Assembly: GCA_021785805.1 (NCBI GenBank)
Contig: JAJYEJ010000003.1
Coordinates: 4,057-28,126, forward strand
Direction: 5' to 3'
Length of the DNA: 24,070 nt
Origin: Microcaldota archaeon
GTDB lineage: Archaea > Micrarchaeota > Micrarchaeia > Micrarchaeales > Micrarchaeaceae
Shown: in pieces, positions 22,164-24,070 of the stretch
How the letters are laid out: each line of letters opens with the position of its first letter
Position numbering within the stretch: the first letter of the stretch is position 1
Position numbers and translations under genes: made by a program
The notes under the pieces: generated by a model
What the model was told of the DNA's origin: nothing
Database searches by the model: none
Seen by the model: the letters and a program-made list of their open reading frames with translations, nothing else

Positions 22164-22173
22164 TTATGTGTTG

Positions 22174-23211
22174 CTAACGCACTGACGCACTGCTGTTGTA
22201 GAAATCCATGAACGCATTCCATGAGGGATTGGGGCCGAATGTGGCGTTTAGGAGGCCAAAGTCCCTCTGTGGGCTTTGTCCGCTCCAGAGCTGGAACCAG
22301 TATACCCTCTTTATGAATGGATAGGATGAGAAGAGCGTGAAGCTCTGGTTAAGGAATTCCGCCTGAACCTGCGGCGAGAGCGACACATACTGCGACCAAT
22401 CATTCGATGGTATACCAACCTCGGTTATCCAGATCGGTTTGTGCGTCAGGTTCTCATACCCGTTTATAGTGCTTGACCATATCTGTCCAACATCCTGGTT
22501 GTAGCCGGAAGGCGTCTGGTTAAGCAGAAACGCAAAGCCGCTGTAAGCATGAAGAGATATCGCATCGCAATAGTCGGACGCGCCGTAGCGCCACACCTGG
22601 CTGTACCATTCAAAGGTCTGTTGGCCGTATGGAAAGAGATTCGCTCCGCCGAAGCATACGACCGTTGAATTCGGCTCTGCAGCTTTTATTATGATATAAG
22701 CGCTTCTTATCATCTGGTAGTAGTTGTACGGGCTTGCATTTTCGTAACCGCTAACATAATTCACAATGGTGGGTTCATTCCATATCTCCCATGTAGTTAT
22801 GTTGGGGTACTCCTCGATGGCGTTCCTCACGCTGGCATTCCAGTCGCTCAGGGTCCAGTTGCATCCGGATACGCATCCGTTCGGAGACGCCTGCGCGCCC
22901 ACCGTATTGTAGTCAAGTATCCCAAGCATGTTGGCCCCGTTGGCAGAAAGCCCATTAATGTAACTCCGGGTCCCATTGGAAAAGCCGATGTCCACCCTGA
23001 AATATCTCACCCCGTGCTCAAACGCGACTCTCATAGCTGAGTAGTTCTGGCTTCCAGCGACGCCGAATACCTGGGTGTGTGTGCCATTGACCGCGGTAGT
23101 AGCGCTCTTCTGCGGCGCCCCTCCACTCTGGGTCAACAGCACAGCTGCAGCTACGAAGACGGTCACCGCAACAGCGGCGAGAACCGATATTAACACAATC
23201 TTCCTCTGCAT
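22174..23211 (-). CDS. secreted clan GH-A glycoside hydrolase (GH5/GH39-like)
   Basis: A 345-residue exported enzyme. An N-terminal hydrophobic helix (residues 5-27) acts as signal peptide or anchor. The body is a TIM-barrel glycosidase of clan GH-A: WEIWNEP with acid/base E146, SLHAYSG, and WITEVGIPS with nucleophile E264, about 118 residues apart. The YWFQLWS near strand 8 also fits. The exact family and substrate are not clear; GH5 and GH39 relatives act on beta-linked glycans. I count 13 N-X-S/T sequons (for example N42, N79, N118, N181, N254, N322), so the protein is probably heavily glycosylated. Start ATG 23211 matches a TATA box 25-37 bp upstream; TTG 23232 is the alternative. Confidence 0.85.
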   Translation of the reverse strand: MQRKIVLISVLAAVAVTVFVAAAVLLTQSGGAPQKSATTAVNGTHTQVFGVAGSQNYSAMRVAFEHGVRYFRVDIGFSNGTRSYINGLSANGANMLGILDYNTVGAQASPNGCVSGCNWTLSDWNASVRNAIEEYPNITTWEIWNEPTIVNYVSGYENASPYNYYQMIRSAYIIIKAAEPNSTVVCFGGANLFPYGQQTFEWYSQVWRYGASDYCDAISLHAYSGFAFLLNQTPSGYNQDVGQIWSSTINGYENLTHKPIWITEVGIPSNDWSQYVSLSPQVQAEFLNQSFTLFSSYPFIKRVYWFQLWSGQSPQRDFGLLNATFGPNPSWNAFMDFYNSSASVR

Positions 23212-23235
23212 GCGAACGATACCGATGGACAAATA

Positions 23236-23250
23236 AACCTTAAATAATGG
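23236..23250. promoter_or_regulatory. AT-rich divergent promoter, glycosidase / CYTH gene
   Basis: The segment contains tatttaaggttta on the minus strand, 25-37 bp before the glycosidase ATG. On the plus strand it contains ttaaataatgg, 24-33 bp before the CYTH ATG. Both genes could be leaderless or near-leaderless from this one element. Confidence 0.45.
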
Positions 23251-23273
23251 TGTTCAGATAACTCTAGGAGTGT

Positions 23274-23882
23274 ATGCCGGGCCATCAGGAGACCGAAAAG
23301 AGGGCTGTGCTGTCAAGGTCGCAATACAACGCAATACTAAAGAGACTGAGCCTGGAGGCCACGTATGAAGGAAAGAAGAGGATAACAGAGTCATACTACT
23401 ATTACAAAAATGGAAGGTCTACCAAGTCGATCCTAAATGACATACGGATGGACGAAGTAGGCGACTACAGCCTCAGGCTCAGGGAGGAGGCTACCGGGAA
23501 TAAGGTGGAAAGGACCCTGAACCTGAAGGTCATCACAGCCTATGGGGATCACAGCTCATGGCAGGAGCGCGAAGTTCCAATTCGCTCCCTGGGGGAGATG
23601 GACTACATACTCAAGGCAATAGGCTTCTGCATCTTCCTATCAGTGAAAAAGACAAGGCAGGCATTCAGGTTCAAGGGCGCAAGCGTACTGCTTGAAGATA
23701 TCAAGGGATTCGGACCTGCGATAGAGGCCGAGATAATAACAACGAAGAAGGGGGCAGAAGCCGCAAAGCTGGAGCTCAAGGCGCTGTTCATGGAGCTCGG
23801 AATACCGGAGAAGCAGATTGTGCCAAAGAGCATAACGAACATACTGGTGCAGAGGGAGGCCAAGCGCATGGGGTCCGCCTGA
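23274..23882 (+). CDS. CYTH-domain protein (CyaB/thiamine triphosphatase-like)
   Basis: A 202-residue protein that reads as a CYTH tunnel-fold triphosphate enzyme. The N-terminal acidic motif is ETEKRAVL (6-13), a variant of ExExK. The basic strand SLRLREE (66-72) follows. KKTRQAFRFKG (125-135) and VLLEDIKGFGPAIEAEI (138-154) form the later strands, with acidic E141, D142, E151 and E153 positioned as metal ligands. Family members hydrolyse triphosphates or make cAMP; archaeal members are mostly uncharacterised. The variant ExExK means activity is uncertain. ATG 23274 follows aggagtgt. The gene diverges from the glycosidase and is followed by eL40 100 bp downstream. Confidence 0.8.
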   Translation: MPGHQETEKRAVLSRSQYNAILKRLSLEATYEGKKRITESYYYYKNGRSTKSILNDIRMDEVGDYSLRLREEATGNKVERTLNLKVITAYGDHSSWQEREVPIRSLGEMDYILKAIGFCIFLSVKKTRQAFRFKGASVLLEDIKGFGPAIEAEIITTKKGAEAAKLELKALFMELGIPEKQIVPKSITNILVQREAKRMGSA

Positions 23883-23896
23883 GCTAGAACAGCAAT

Positions 23897-23915
23897 GTTT
23901 ATTAACCTTTATTAT
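23897..23915 (+). promoter_or_regulatory. promoter region of eL40
   Basis: tttattaacctttattatt holds one or two TATA-like elements about 70-85 bp before the eL40 ATG. The ribosome binding site GGTG is at 23973-23976. Confidence 0.4.
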
Positions 23916-23982
23916 TCATATATCACAGTCACTAATTGTCCTTTGACATTAAGAACCAAGATGGCCTTTTACGGTGCTAAAA

Positions 23983-24070
23983 ATGGGAAAGTTTGCAATA
24001 GCCGACGCTGAAATAGCTAAGATCGTAATATGCAGAAGGTGCAAGTCGAGGAATAAGGTGGGCTCTGTGC
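23983..24070 (+). CDS. rpl40e: ribosomal protein eL40, partial (runs off the right edge)
   Basis: The first 29 codons of a small zinc-ribbon ribosomal protein of the large subunit. The reading MGKFAIADAEIAKIVICRRC, then KSRNKVGS, matches the start of archaeal eL40, including the first C-X2-C knuckle (ICRRC) and the basic RN segment. The usual protein is about 50 aa, so roughly half is missing past the window edge. The ATG at 23983 is supported by GGTG 6 nt upstream. Confidence 0.88.
   Translation, partial: MGKFAIADAEIAKIVICRRCKSRNKVGSV

Noticed and set aside
23961..24011. 16-codon frame beginning ATG 23961 just before eL40
   Set aside because: It overlaps eL40 in another frame and contains the GGTG site that serves the real start.
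1..24070. CRISPR arrays, insertion sequences, integrases or prophage genes
   Set aside because: I saw no regularly spaced repeats, transposase motifs or long terminal inverted repeats, and every large frame is accounted for by housekeeping or surface genes.

Overview
This window is archaeal chromosome. It carries an archaeal TFB with zinc ribbon and cyclin repeats, a proteasome beta subunit with an N-terminal-threonine motif, the KH/beta-CASP termination nuclease aCPSF1 (FttA), a TRAM-domain protein, an archaeal/eukaryotic-type TrpRS and the start of ribosomal protein eL40. TATA boxes preceded by a purine-rich BRE sit about 25 bp upstream of many starts, and other starts carry a GGTGA or GGTGG ribosome binding site. 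A bacterial-type DnaK system, a PolX polymerase, a pilin-like LamG protein with a 'VATEYIITYGWA' N-terminus and a family S66 peptidase suggest a DPANN lineage, possibly Micrarchaeota. That placement is an inference from family content and is not proven. The DNA looks like normal core genome: I see no insertion sequences, CRISPR arrays, integrases or broken genes.

Layout. (1) 1-8 kb, plus strand: methyltransferase, PolX, TFB with a ~100-residue basic N-terminal extension, a small glycosylated membrane protein, TRAM protein, proteasome beta, and FttA. This is an information-processing and turnover block. (2) 8-12 kb, minus strand: one heat-shock operon in the order winged-helix regulator, grpE, dnaK, dnaJ. 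Overlapping palindromes lie upstream of its promoter. (3) 12.1-15.6 kb: an unrecognised 182-aa protein diverges from a CPYC thioredoxin across a 16-bp perfect dyad. The thioredoxin is followed by a sugar-1-phosphate nucleotidylyltransferase. A convergent UDP-sulfoquinovose synthase (Agl3/SqdB) and a HIT protein follow. (4) 15.7-19.4 kb: a DHA2-type MFS exporter sharing a symmetrical TATA box with the HIT gene, the pilin-like LamG protein, an S66 (MccF/LD-carboxypeptidase) enzyme, and tRNA-Thr(TGT) on the minus strand. (5) 19.4-24.1 kb: an operon of trpS and a polysaccharide flippase, a secreted clan GH-A glycosidase with 13 N-glycosylation sequons, a CYTH-domain protein and the first 29 codons of eL40.

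How the genes fit together. The nucleotidylyltransferase, UDP-sulfoquinovose synthase and flippase could belong to a surface-glycan or N-glycan pathway that builds a sulfonated sugar. The window also holds sequon-rich exported proteins that could receive such glycans. The regulator-grpE-dnaK-dnaJ block is a complete Hsp70 machine with its own candidate regulator. Proteasome beta and FttA are separated by a leader holding two stem-loops, and the TRAM gene ends in an 8-bp hairpin followed by a pyrimidine-rich tract. Several gene starts were moved inward from the longest frame because TATA boxes, ribosome binding sites or operators fall inside the longer version.
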